DNA from: Pelomonas sp. Root1444
Lineage (GTDB): Bacteria > Pseudomonadota > Gammaproteobacteria > Burkholderiales > Burkholderiaceae_C
Reading direction: 5' to 3'
NCBI RefSeq assembly: GCF_001426885.1
Contig: NZ_LMFP01000033.1
Span: 263-64,262 of the forward strand
Length of the DNA stretch: 64,000 bases
Shown one piece after another: positions 43,903-53,160 of the stretch. Under the pieces are notes generated by a model that worked only from the letters and a program-made list of their open reading frames with translations, did not search any database and had not been told where the DNA came from. A program made the position numbers and the translations under genes. Numbering within the stretch: position 1 is the first letter of the stretch; every line of letters begins with the position of its first letter.

Positions 43903-46308
43903 ATGAGATACAGCAAACAACTCACCGTTCTCTCCCTCGTCACCGCGACCCTGGTGGCGGGCTGCGGCGGCGGCGGTGGCGCCGCGCCGACAGCCGCACC
44001 GGCGCCCGCGGCCACGCCGGCACCCGCTCCCGCTCCCGCTCCCGCTCCGGCTCCGGCTCCGGCTCCGGCTCCCGCTCCCGCTCCGGCTCCGGCTCCCTCA
44101 CCGTCCGAGGCCACCACCTGGGCGAGCGTGAAGTGGGGCGGAGGCGGCTACGTCACCGGCCTCGTCTTCCACCCGACCACCGCCAACCTGCTGTACGCGC
44201 GCACCGACATCGGGGGCGCCTACCGCTGGAATCAGGGCACGTCGGCCTGGACGCCCATCACCGATGGCCTGGGTTTCGGTGCCGCGGAGGCCCGGTACCA
44301 CGGGGTCGAAAGCATGGCCGTCGATCCGAACAACGACCAGCTCGTCTACATGGCCACCGGCATGTACGTGTCTGAAGGCAACGGCCGCCTGTACGTCTCC
44401 AGCGACCGTGGCGACCACTGGACCTACGTCGGCCTGCCTTTCCCACTGGGAGGCAACAACCCCGGCCGGGCCATCGGCGAACGCCTGATGGTGGACCCCA
44501 ACAAGCCGTCGACGCTGTTCTACGGCTCGCGCACGGCCGGCCTGTGGAAGAGCACGGACTCGGGCCTCACCTGGGCCCAGGTCGCGTCGCTGTCGTCCCT
44601 CAAGATGACGCAGGACCAGATCAACGCCAACGGCGGCACGGCGATGGGCGTCGAGACGGTCGTCTACGACACCGGCACCAAGGGCACCGGCACTGCCACG
44701 CAGACGATCTATGCGCCCATCGCGCCGGACTACGTCACCGCGGCGGGGCTGGCCTCGAACCTGTACAAGTCGACGGACGGCGGCGCATCGTGGACCGCGG
44801 TGGCGACCCCGGTCTCCGGCTACCACATCCCGCACATGGTGCGCGCTGCCGACGGCGTGTTCTATGTCGTGTTCACCAAGGACCCCGGTCCAGGCGCAGG
44901 CGGGCCCGCGCGGCTCTACAAGTTCGACGGCAGCAACTGGACCCTGCTGAAGGACCCGAACAGCGGCGGCACAGGGACGGGCCTCGGGCTGGGTGGCCTG
45001 TCCGTCTCCGGCGCCGGCGCGACCACGCGCATTGCGCTGGGCGTGACCAACACCTGGGGCAACTACAGCGGTCAGCAGGCCATTCAGTGGTCAGGCGACG
45101 GCGGCAAGACCTGGCGCGAGATCGCCGCCACCATGCCGCGTACGCCGGCCGACGGCTCCTTCTGGGGCTGGCCCGACGATGTCGAGATCGATCCGGCCAA
45201 CCCCGACCGCGTGCTGCACGTCCATGGCGGCGGCGTTTGGGAAACCCGCAACGCCTCCTCGGCCACGCCGAGCTGGAACGAGGCGGTCGACGGCCTGGAA
45301 GAGACCGCCGTGCTGGGCCTGGCCACGCCGCCCGCCGGCGCGACGTACACGGTGATCAACAGCTCGGGCGACGTCGGCACCTGGGTGCACACCAACCTCG
45401 CGACCAAGCCGACGCTGACGCCGGGCACCACCTGGAGCAACGGCTTCGCCGCCGACATGGCGTGGGCCGATCCGCAGTACATGGCCACCATCGGCGTCGT
45501 CCTCGGTACCAGCACCGGCTTCGGCATGTGGTCCGGCGACGGCGGCAAGACCTGGGCGAAGTTCGCCACCTACCCGACGGGCGTCGCGGACAACAAGGGT
45601 GGCGAAGCGAGCATCGCCATCACCGCGCGCAACAAGGCGGTCTGGGCCCCCGGCAATTCGGTGCCGTCGTACACCATGGACAACGGCGCCACCTGGGTGC
45701 CGACCAACCTCCCGGCGGTCAACACCGTCTTCCCCCGCGCCTATCACCTGGCCGCAGATCGGAAGAACCCGAACAAGGTCTATGCCTACGATTCCGGTGG
45801 CCACTGGTGGGGCACGCCGGGCAAGGTCTACGTGTCGACGGATGGCGGCCACACGTTCACACTGAGCGCCGGCTCGGTGGCCGCAGGGCTCGCCCCCAAC
45901 TATTTCGGCAACAACTCGTTGGCGGTGAACCCCAATGCCGAAGGGGACCTCTGGCTGGCCGACGGTAACGCCGTCTACCACTCGACGGACTCGGGCGCGA
46001 CCTGGACCAAGCTGAGCAACTTCGCCTCGATCTTCGCCGGCAACCAGTGGGCCCAGGTGCAGGGCGCCAGCGCCATCGCGTTGGGCAAGGCGAAAGCCGG
46101 CGCCCCGTACTCGGCTGCGGTCTACGTCGTGGGTGTGGTGGGCGGCGTGTGGGGCGTGCATCGCTCCGACGACGGCGGCGCCACCTGGACGCGCTTCAAC
46201 GACGACGCCCACCAGTACGGCGGCATCGGCGTGATCGCGGCCGACCAGAACGTGTATGGCCGGATCTACTTCAGCGGCACCGGCCGCGGCCTGCTGTACA
46301 GCAACTGA
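43903..46308 (+). CDS. GH74 xyloglucanase, lipoprotein form
   Basis: 801-residue lipoprotein with lipobox LVAGC after MRYSKQLTVLSLVTATL, a long Pro-Ala linker (to about residue 66) and a GH74 double propeller closely matching the secreted copy. Catalytic Asp residues D102 in ARTDIGGAYRW and D518 in FAADMAWADP are both present. Lipid anchoring with a flexible spacer suggests display on the outer membrane next to the TonB receptor, so that oligosaccharides are released where they are imported. Confidence 0.92.
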   Translation: MRYSKQLTVLSLVTATLVAGCGGGGGAAPTAAPAPAATPAPAPAPAPAPAPAPAPAPAPAPAPAPSPSEATTWASVKWGGGGYVTGLVFHPTTANLLYARTDIGGAYRWNQGTSAWTPITDGLGFGAAEARYHGVESMAVDPNNDQLVYMATGMYVSEGNGRLYVSSDRGDHWTYVGLPFPLGGNNPGRAIGERLMVDPNKPSTLFYGSRTAGLWKSTDSGLTWAQVASLSSLKMTQDQINANGGTAMGVETVVYDTGTKGTGTATQTIYAPIAPDYVTAAGLASNLYKSTDGGASWTAVATPVSGYHIPHMVRAADGVFYVVFTKDPGPGAGGPARLYKFDGSNWTLLKDPNSGGTGTGLGLGGLSVSGAGATTRIALGVTNTWGNYSGQQAIQWSGDGGKTWREIAATMPRTPADGSFWGWPDDVEIDPANPDRVLHVHGGGVWETRNASSATPSWNEAVDGLEETAVLGLATPPAGATYTVINSSGDVGTWVHTNLATKPTLTPGTTWSNGFAADMAWADPQYMATIGVVLGTSTGFGMWSGDGGKTWAKFATYPTGVADNKGGEASIAITARNKAVWAPGNSVPSYTMDNGATWVPTNLPAVNTVFPRAYHLAADRKNPNKVYAYDSGGHWWGTPGKVYVSTDGGHTFTLSAGSVAAGLAPNYFGNNSLAVNPNAEGDLWLADGNAVYHSTDSGATWTKLSNFASIFAGNQWAQVQGASAIALGKAKAGAPYSAAVYVVGVVGGVWGVHRSDDGGATWTRFNDDAHQYGGIGVIAADQNVYGRIYFSGTGRGLLYSN
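44021..44097 (+). repeat. Hexanucleotide tandem repeat coding a Pro-Ala linker
   Basis: About a dozen CCSGCT units (S = C or G) inside the lipoprotein GH74 gene, encoding alternating Ala-Pro. Likely to vary in copy number by slippage in steps of two residues without breaking the frame. Confidence 0.8.
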
Positions 46309-46344
46309 TCCTCATTGCCTCATCCCCTCGTTTCCGTATCGCTG

Positions 46345-47757
46345 ATGACCAAGACAACATCGACGGGCGCCCTGCCCGATGAACCCGCCCGCCGCAGCTT
46401 CGTGCGCACCGTCGCCGGCGCCGGGTTGGCTGCCGTGGCCGGTGGGTCGGCGGCTGCTGCCGCCGCCCCTGCCGCCAACACCGCCGTCGCCAGCACCCCC
46501 GAGCCCGGCCTGCCCTTCCACGCCTGGGCCCCCACGCCGCCCATGGGCTGGAACAGCTGGGACGCCTTCGGCGCGAGCGTCACCGAAGCCGAGTACCTCG
46601 ACAACGCGCGCATCCTGGCCGAGCGCTTCCTGCCCTTCGGCTACGACACCGCCACCGTCGACATCCAGTGGTACGAGCCGGGCGCTACGTCGGGGTGGTA
46701 CCGGAACTTCGCGCCGCTGGTGCTGGACGGCAACGGCCGCCCGCAGCCGGCGCCCAACCGCTTCCCCAGCGCGGCCGGCGGCCGCGGCTTCGCACCGCTC
46801 GCCGCCCAGGTGCACGCCATGGGGCTGCGCTTCGGCGTGCACATCATGCGCGGCATCCCGCGCCAGGCGGTCGGCTTGGAGCTGCCCATCGCCGGCAGCA
46901 AGTACCGCTGCAACGAGGTGGCCAACGCCAGCTCCACCTGTTCATGGAACACCGACATGTGCGGCGTCAACCCTGAGCATGCCGGCGCCTTCGACTGGTA
47001 CCGCGCCTGGTTCGCCCAGCTGGCCGAATGGGGCGTGGACTTCGTCAAGGTCGACGACATCGCCGCCCCCAACTACCACGCAAAGGAAGTGGAGCTCATC
47101 CGCCGCGCCATCGACGCCACCGGCCGGCGCATGGTGCTGAGCCTGTCGCCGGGCCCGTCTTATCTGGAGCAGGCGGCTCACCTGCAGTCCCACGCCAACC
47201 AATGGCGGGTCTGCAATGACTTCTGGGACACCTGGCCCCAACTGCGCGACAACCTGGTGAACCTCGTGAAGTGGGCGCCCCACGCCCGCTCGGGCGCCTG
47301 GCCCGATGCCGACATGCTGCCCGTCGGCAAGATCGGCCTGCGCAACTACGACGAGAAAGGCCGTGGCGAGCGCGATAGCGGCTTCACGCGTGACGAGCAG
47401 CTGATGCTGCTCACCGCCTGGACCTGCGCACGCAGCCCGCTGATCCTCGGCAACGACCTCCGCAAGCTCGACGACTGGACGCTGCGCCTGGTCACCAACC
47501 CCGAGGTGCTGGCGCTGCTGCGCGTGCCCGGTGCGCGTGAATGGCACAGCGTTGCGCAAGGCCACCGCTTCGTCTGCAACGGCCCGCAAGGCACCTGGGC
47601 TGCGTGGCTGAACACCGGCGACGCGCCGTGGCAGGTCTCGCTGCCCGCCTGGCTGCCCGACGCCAAGCGCGACTGCTGGGCGCGTGCCGACTTGCCCGCG
47701 CGCACCCGCATGCTGACCGTGCCGCCACACGGTGCGCGCCTGGTGCGTTGCGCCTGA
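46345..47757 (+). CDS. GH27-type alpha-galactosidase-like protein, Tat-exported
   Basis: 470 residues. Twin-arginine signal (RRSFVRTVAGAGLAAVAGG) ending about residue 45, then a GH27 barrel: PTPPMGWNSWDAFGASV, YDTATVDIQWYEP, predicted nucleophile D237 in DFVKVDDIAAP and acid/base region AWPDADMLPVG. The C-terminal all-beta domain ends TVPPHGARLVR. Sequence around the sugar site differs from the second GH27 in the cluster, so the two may differ in substrate (alpha-galactose against beta-L-arabinopyranose-type configurations). Confidence 0.85.
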   Translation: MTKTTSTGALPDEPARRSFVRTVAGAGLAAVAGGSAAAAAAPAANTAVASTPEPGLPFHAWAPTPPMGWNSWDAFGASVTEAEYLDNARILAERFLPFGYDTATVDIQWYEPGATSGWYRNFAPLVLDGNGRPQPAPNRFPSAAGGRGFAPLAAQVHAMGLRFGVHIMRGIPRQAVGLELPIAGSKYRCNEVANASSTCSWNTDMCGVNPEHAGAFDWYRAWFAQLAEWGVDFVKVDDIAAPNYHAKEVELIRRAIDATGRRMVLSLSPGPSYLEQAAHLQSHANQWRVCNDFWDTWPQLRDNLVNLVKWAPHARSGAWPDADMLPVGKIGLRNYDEKGRGERDSGFTRDEQLMLLTAWTCARSPLILGNDLRKLDDWTLRLVTNPEVLALLRVPGAREWHSVAQGHRFVCNGPQGTWAAWLNTGDAPWQVSLPAWLPDAKRDCWARADLPARTRMLTVPPHGARLVRCA

Positions 47758-47782
47758 TGGATATCGCTGAGGCGGCCACGCT

Positions 47783-47804
47783 GCGCGTGATCGCAATCAC
47801 GCGC
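47783..47804. promoter_or_regulatory. CRP-like palindrome upstream of GH42
   Basis: Perfect nine-base arms GCGCGTGAT and ATCACGCGC around CGCA, giving GTGA-N6-TCAC spacing as in CRP/Vfr-type sites. It lies 62 bp before the GH42 start. It could instead be a simple stem-loop. Confidence 0.45.
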
Positions 47805-47866
47805 ACCGGAAGCCCTCGTCCTCCAATATCAACGTCTCTCTCGCCAGCAGGCCCGACACCCCGACC

Positions 47867-49927
47867 ATGAAACTGAAAAAGACCCTGCTGGCCTGCGCCC
47901 TCGCGCTGGCCACCCTCCAACCCACCCTGGCCCAGGACGCCAAGAGCCCGCAAGGCCGCCCAGACTGGCCCGGGGCCGGCCAGCTGTTCGCGGGCGTGAA
48001 CTACCAGCCCGTGGACCGCACGCTGGCGCAGGTGAAGTACGACGTTGCGCTGATGAAGCAATCCGGCTTCAAGGTCGTCCGCATGGGCGACCTGGCCTGG
48101 GACTATTTCGAGCCCGAGGACGGCAGGTTCGACTTCAAGCATTTCGACGCCGTGATGGCCGAGGTGCACGCCGCCGGCATCAAGGTCATCCTCGACATCC
48201 CCGGTGCGCCGGCGCCGATGTGGCTGCACCACAAGTACCCCGGTGTGGACATCGTCAACCAGGCCGGCACGCGCCTGGCGCCGGCCGAGCGCTACATGGA
48301 CAACACCGCCGACCCGGACTACCGGCGCCTGGCCACCCGCATGGCCGACACGCTGGTCAAGCGCTATGCCAAGCACCCCGCCGTGCTCGCCCTGGGCTAT
48401 GACAACGAGATCGGCAACGGCTTCATGTCCTATTCCGAGGCTGACCGCAAGCGCTTCGTCGAATGGCTGAAGAAGCGCTACGGCAGCATCGAGACGCTGA
48501 ACAAGGCCTGGGCCACACAGCGTTGGTCGCGCCGCATCGGCCGGTGGGACGAGGTGCGCCTGCCCCTGGCCGACGGCCCCGGGCCCGCCGAGCGCTACCT
48601 GGACCTGCGGCGCTTCTGGTCCGACATGACCCTCGCCACGCTGGCCGACCGGGAGGCGGTGCGACGCAAGCACACGCCGGACAAGCCGGTGCTGTCCAAC
48701 TACTGGGACTGGTCCGGCCGCAAGGGCTTCGATTACCTGGGCAGCTACCGCGATCACACCACCTTCGGCGCGATGGGCTATTACGCCGGCGACGCCGTCA
48801 GCGGCGGCTGGCAGGCGGCGCTGATCAAGGGCGGCATGACGGTGCCCACCTGGTTCAACGAGTTCACGGCGGGCGGCCCCGGCTCCTACGGCAGCAAGGG
48901 CTGGTCACGCATGTGGTCGCACTTCGTGCTCCTGATGGGCGGCCAGGCCGCGCTCGCCTGGACCTTCAACAGCCACCTCGGCGGCGAGGAGCAGGCGCTG
49001 TGGGGCCTGATCGACCATGACGACCGACCCTCGTGGCGGCTCGCCGAATGGGCCCGCATTGCCGGCGACTACGCCAAGCTGGAGAAGCTCGGCTTCCCGC
49101 GCAAGGTCGAGCCGAAGGTGGCCATCGCCTATTCCTTCGACAACGTGCATGCCACGAGCCCCAACGGCCCGAGCAACACGGTGCGCCAGTACATCAAGGC
49201 GCCCTACATCAATCAGGCGCACGGCGCCTTCGAGCCGCTGCTGAAGGACAACATCGACGTAGCCGTCATCAAGCTCACGTACGAGGACCTGAGCCGCTAT
49301 CGGCTGATCATCCTGCCGGGCATGTACCTGCTGGACAAGGCCGCCACCGAGGCGGTGCGCAAGTTCGTCGCCGAAGGCGGCACGGTCGTCATGACGGCGC
49401 AGTCGGCCAAGGTGGACGACAACAACCAGTGGCACGCCACGCCCAAACCCGCCGGCCTGACCGACGTCTTCGGCCTGCGCACCAACGAGTTCTACGACTG
49501 GATCGGCACGGTCAAGCTGGGCGACGAGGAGATCAAGAGCACGGTCAACCACTTCGAGGTGCTCGAGCCTTCCACCGCCCAGGTGCTGGCGCGCTTCAGC
49601 AACTTCGACCGCCAGCCTCCGGCGATCACCGTCAACAGCTTCGGCAAGGGCCGGGCCATCTACGTCGCCACCACGGCGCAGGCGCCGATCATGAAGCCGC
49701 TGCTGCGCCAGCTCTACGCCGAGCTGGGCATAGCGCCCGGCCCCAAGACGCCCGACGGCGTGTATGCCCGCGCCGTCGACGGCCGCGTGCTCTACGTCAA
49801 CACCAACTGGACGCCGGTGGACGTGCCGATCAGCGGCGCGATGCAGGGCGTGCTGGGCGGCCAGCGTTGGGACAAGACGCTGAAGCTGGAGGCGCTGGGC
49901 GTGGAACTGCTGGAACCCCTGAATTGA
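47867..49927 (+). CDS. GH42 beta-galactosidase
   Basis: 686-residue exported enzyme with signal peptide ending TLAQ. GH42 features: FAGVNYQPVDRTLAQVKYDV start, GDLAWDYFEPEDG, acid/base E181 in GYDNEIGNG, nucleophile E332 in WFNEFTAGG, then a trimerisation domain (ILPGMYLLDKAATEAVRKFV) and a small C-terminal beta domain. It would remove beta-galactose exposed after defucosylation of xyloglucan side chains, the role GH35 enzymes fill in other xyloglucan loci. Its export is less usual, as many GH42 are cytoplasmic. Confidence 0.9.
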   Translation: MKLKKTLLACALALATLQPTLAQDAKSPQGRPDWPGAGQLFAGVNYQPVDRTLAQVKYDVALMKQSGFKVVRMGDLAWDYFEPEDGRFDFKHFDAVMAEVHAAGIKVILDIPGAPAPMWLHHKYPGVDIVNQAGTRLAPAERYMDNTADPDYRRLATRMADTLVKRYAKHPAVLALGYDNEIGNGFMSYSEADRKRFVEWLKKRYGSIETLNKAWATQRWSRRIGRWDEVRLPLADGPGPAERYLDLRRFWSDMTLATLADREAVRRKHTPDKPVLSNYWDWSGRKGFDYLGSYRDHTTFGAMGYYAGDAVSGGWQAALIKGGMTVPTWFNEFTAGGPGSYGSKGWSRMWSHFVLLMGGQAALAWTFNSHLGGEEQALWGLIDHDDRPSWRLAEWARIAGDYAKLEKLGFPRKVEPKVAIAYSFDNVHATSPNGPSNTVRQYIKAPYINQAHGAFEPLLKDNIDVAVIKLTYEDLSRYRLIILPGMYLLDKAATEAVRKFVAEGGTVVMTAQSAKVDDNNQWHATPKPAGLTDVFGLRTNEFYDWIGTVKLGDEEIKSTVNHFEVLEPSTAQVLARFSNFDRQPPAITVNSFGKGRAIYVATTAQAPIMKPLLRQLYAELGIAPGPKTPDGVYARAVDGRVLYVNTNWTPVDVPISGAMQGVLGGQRWDKTLKLEALGVELLEPLN

Positions 49928-49958
49928 AGATGGCCCCCGAGAGACGAGGACGAACCCG

Positions 49959-51914
49959 ATGAAGAAGAAGACCTCCCTGCCTCTGCTGCTGGCCCTGCTG
50001 GCCGCCACCGCCCAAGCCGAAGTGCGCCTGGCCGAGGTGTTCGGCGAGCACATGGTCCTGCAGCGCGACCGACCGCTGCGCGTGTGGGGCCAGGCCACGC
50101 CTGGCAAGACCCTGACCGTCGATCTCGGCGGTCACACCGGCACGGCGCGTGTCGGTGCGGACGGCCGCTGGCGCGTTCAGCTGGCCCCGCTGCCGGCGGG
50201 TGGCCCGCACCGCCTCGTCGTCACGGGCGACAAGACCGCCGTACTGAACGACGTGCTGATCGGTGACGTCTGGCTGCTCGGCGGCCAATCCAACATGGAG
50301 TGGCCACTCGCGCAGACCGACACCGGCCCGCAGGAAGTCGCCTCGCCGCAGAACGCGCAGCTGCGCCATCTGCGCGTGCCGCTGCGTGCCAGCGTGCAAC
50401 CCGAAGCCGACATCGCGCCCGCGCCGTGGGTCGTTGCGGAGCCTGGCCGCGTGGCCGAGTTCAGCGCCGTCGGCTACCACTTCGCACGCCAGATGCAGGC
50501 CGCGCAGGGCGTGCCCATCGGCCTGATCAACACCGCCTGGGGCGGCTCCATGCTGGAGACCTGGATGAGCCGCGATGCGGCGCTGCGCGACCCCGACCTC
50601 GCACCCGCGGTGCGCGCCCTGCCGGCCGACAACGCGGCCTTCACCGCGGCACTGGGCCAACGCATGCTGCCCCGCATCGCCGCCTGGCAGAAGGGCCTGC
50701 CGCTGGAAGCCGTGGACGCCTCGGGCTGGTCTGCCGCTGCCGACATCGACGCCGACTGGCCCGCGCTGCAGGTACCCGGCAACTGGGAAGGCCAGGGCCT
50801 GGCCGATGTTGACGGCGTCGTCTGGATGCGCAAGCGCATTGAGCTGAAGCCTGCCCAGGCCGCAGGAGCCGCGGAGCTGCATCTGGCCAAGGTGGACGAC
50901 TGCGACGAGGTCTGGGTCAACGGCCAGAAGGTCGGCGGCCAGTGCGGCTGGGAGCAGGCGCGCCGCTACGCACTGCCGGCCGGCCTGCTGCGCCCGGGCG
51001 CCAACTGGATCGCCGTGCGGGTGACCGACACCGGCGGCGGCGGCGGCATCAGCGGCGAGGCCTCCGACTTGCGCCTGGACACGGCGGCCGGCACCGTGTC
51101 GCTCGTCGGCCCCTGGCGGGCACGCGTCGAGAAGCTCGTGGCGGCCGGCGGCCCGGTGGCGAACAACGCCCCGGCCCTGGGCCACAACGGCCTCGTCGCA
51201 CCGCTGCAAGGCCTGTCCGTACGCGGCGTGCTCTGGTACCAAGGCGAGGAAAACTCCGGGCGCGCGGCGGCCTATGCCGACGGCTTCAAGCGCCTCATCC
51301 AGGACTGGCGTGCCCAGTTCGCCGACCCCGCCCTGCCCTTCTTCTTCGTGCAACTGGCCTCGTGGCGGCCCATGGCCGAGAACCGGCCCGACGGCAACGG
51401 CTGGGCCGAACTGCGCGCCAGCCAGGCGGCAGCCCTGGCCTTGCCTCACACCGGCATGGCCACGGCCATCGACGTGGGCGATGCGGTCGACATCCACCCC
51501 CGCAACAAGCGCACCGTGGGCCAGCGCCTGGCCGCGCTGGCGATGCACGAGCTGGGCCTGCGCGCAGCAGCAGCCACGGGCCCGCGCCTGACCGGCCATC
51601 AGCCCAAAGGCGGCGAATTCGAGCTTCGCTTCGACACCACCGCCGGCGGCCTGCGCACTGCACGCGCCGGTGAGCCACTGCGCGGCTTCTTCCTGGCTGG
51701 CGCCGACCACCGCTGGGAGCCTGCCGAAGCCCGCATCGACGGCGACCGCATCGTGCTGCGCAGCGCTGTTGTGCCGTCGCCTGTGGCCGCGCGCTATGCC
51801 TGGGTCAACAACGCCAGCGAAGCCAATGTGGTCGGCGGCGACGGCCTGCCTCTGCCGCCGCTGCGCACAGACGACTGGCCGCTGGCATCGGCCAGCCGCC
51901 GCTACGGCCAATGA
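49959..51914 (+). CDS. CE20-type xyloglucan/sialate O-acetylesterase
   Basis: 651 residues with signal peptide ending ATAQA. SGNH-hydrolase fold interrupted by a jelly-roll: nucleophile S111 in GGQSNMEW, an inserted beta-sandwich (about 245-375: WPALQVPGNWEGQGL, VWMRKRIELKPAQA, VDDCDEVWVNGQKVGG), then GLSVRGVLWYQGEENS and the catalytic pair D511/H513 in AVDIHPRNKR. This intercalated layout is that of the CE20 xyloglucan acetylesterase described in Xanthomonas. It would deacetylate galactosyl residues so that beta-galactosidase can act. Confidence 0.85.
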   Translation: MKKKTSLPLLLALLAATAQAEVRLAEVFGEHMVLQRDRPLRVWGQATPGKTLTVDLGGHTGTARVGADGRWRVQLAPLPAGGPHRLVVTGDKTAVLNDVLIGDVWLLGGQSNMEWPLAQTDTGPQEVASPQNAQLRHLRVPLRASVQPEADIAPAPWVVAEPGRVAEFSAVGYHFARQMQAAQGVPIGLINTAWGGSMLETWMSRDAALRDPDLAPAVRALPADNAAFTAALGQRMLPRIAAWQKGLPLEAVDASGWSAAADIDADWPALQVPGNWEGQGLADVDGVVWMRKRIELKPAQAAGAAELHLAKVDDCDEVWVNGQKVGGQCGWEQARRYALPAGLLRPGANWIAVRVTDTGGGGGISGEASDLRLDTAAGTVSLVGPWRARVEKLVAAGGPVANNAPALGHNGLVAPLQGLSVRGVLWYQGEENSGRAAAYADGFKRLIQDWRAQFADPALPFFFVQLASWRPMAENRPDGNGWAELRASQAAALALPHTGMATAIDVGDAVDIHPRNKRTVGQRLAALAMHELGLRAAAATGPRLTGHQPKGGEFELRFDTTAGGLRTARAGEPLRGFFLAGADHRWEPAEARIDGDRIVLRSAVVPSPVAARYAWVNNASEANVVGGDGLPLPPLRTDDWPLASASRRYGQ

Positions 51915-51948
51915 GTTTTCCTCCTCCCATCACTTTGAAAGAGTCCCC

Positions 51949-53160
51949 ATGCATCTCCTGATCCAACGCGTCGCACACACGCTGGCCCTGCTCGGCGCCC
52001 TGGCCGCCCTGCCGGCTCACGCGCACGACACCCTCAAGCTCGAGGCTCCCAAGCCCAATCTCGCGCCCACGCCTCCCATGGGTTGGAGCTCCTGGAACAA
52101 GTACGGCTGCAACGTCAACGAAAAGATGATCCGCGACCAGGCCGACGCGATGGCGGCCTCCGGCATGAAGGACGCCGGCTACCAGTACATCAACGTCGAC
52201 GACTGCTGGCAGGCGAAGAGCCGTGATGCCGACGGCAACATCCAGGCAGACCCCGAGCACTTCCCGTCGGGCATCAAGGCGCTGGCCGACTATGTGCACA
52301 GCAAGGGCCTGAAGTTCGGCCTCTACTCCGATGCCGGCGCCTTGACCTGCTGGGGCCGCCCGGGCAGCGCGGGCCGTGAGTTCCAGGACGCGCTCCAGTA
52401 CGCCAAATGGGGGGTCGACTATTTCAAGTACGACTGGTGCTACACCGGCACCCGCAACGCCGAGGCGGCCTACACCATCATGGCCAAGGCCCTGCGCGAA
52501 ACGGGCCGCGACATCGTGTTTTCCCTCTGCGATTGGGGCGGCAGCAAGCCTGGCCGCTGGGCCAAACCCGTCGGTCATCTGTGGCGCACCACGGGCGACA
52601 TCTACGACGCCTGGGAGGGCAAGAAGGGCTGGTCGCATGGCATGACCAACATCCTCGACATGAACGCCGAGCTGTCGGGCGAGTCCGGCCCCAACGGCTG
52701 GAACGACCCCGACATGCTGGAAGTGGGCAACGGCGGCATGACGACGACCGAATATGAGTCGCACTTCTCACTGTGGGCCATGCTGGCCGCGCCGCTGATC
52801 GCCGGCAACGACCTGTCCAAGATGGACGCCGACACGCTGCGCATCCTCACCAACAAGGACGTCATCGCCGTCGACCAGGATCCGCTGGGCAGGCAGGGCA
52901 GCCGCGCCTTGAGGGAAGGCGACCTCGAGGTCTGGGTGCGTCCGCTCGCAGGCGGTGAACACGCGGTGGTGCTGTTCAACCGTGGCAAGACGCCGGCCAA
53001 CATGAAGGCGACTTGGGACCTGCTCGGGTTGCCCAACGACCAGAAGGCCGACGTGAAGGACCTGTGGAGCAAGAAGGTCGCGAAGGGCGTGAGCGGCAGC
53101 TACGGCGCCAAGGTCGCGCCGCATGGCGTGGTCATGGTTCGCATCAAGCCCGCGACGTGA
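51949..53160 (+). CDS. GH27 alpha-galactosidase
   Basis: 403-residue exported enzyme, signal peptide ending ALPAHA. Classical GH27: APTPPMGWSSWNKYGCNV, YINVDDCWQ, nucleophile D162 in YFKYDWCY, WGGSKPGRWAK, acid/base region GPNGWNDPDMLEVGNGGM, and a C-terminal beta domain. Close in form to plant-type alpha-galactosidases. Its stop codon overlaps the next gene's ATG by one base. Confidence 0.93.
   Translation: MHLLIQRVAHTLALLGALAALPAHAHDTLKLEAPKPNLAPTPPMGWSSWNKYGCNVNEKMIRDQADAMAASGMKDAGYQYINVDDCWQAKSRDADGNIQADPEHFPSGIKALADYVHSKGLKFGLYSDAGALTCWGRPGSAGREFQDALQYAKWGVDYFKYDWCYTGTRNAEAAYTIMAKALRETGRDIVFSLCDWGGSKPGRWAKPVGHLWRTTGDIYDAWEGKKGWSHGMTNILDMNAELSGESGPNGWNDPDMLEVGNGGMTTTEYESHFSLWAMLAAPLIAGNDLSKMDADTLRILTNKDVIAVDQDPLGRQGSRALREGDLEVWVRPLAGGEHAVVLFNRGKTPANMKATWDLLGLPNDQKADVKDLWSKKVAKGVSGSYGAKVAPHGVVMVRIKPAT

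Noticed and set aside
44021-44097. Tandem repeats as a CRISPR array
   Set aside because: Six-base units without spacers, in frame within a gene, coding a Pro-Ala linker.
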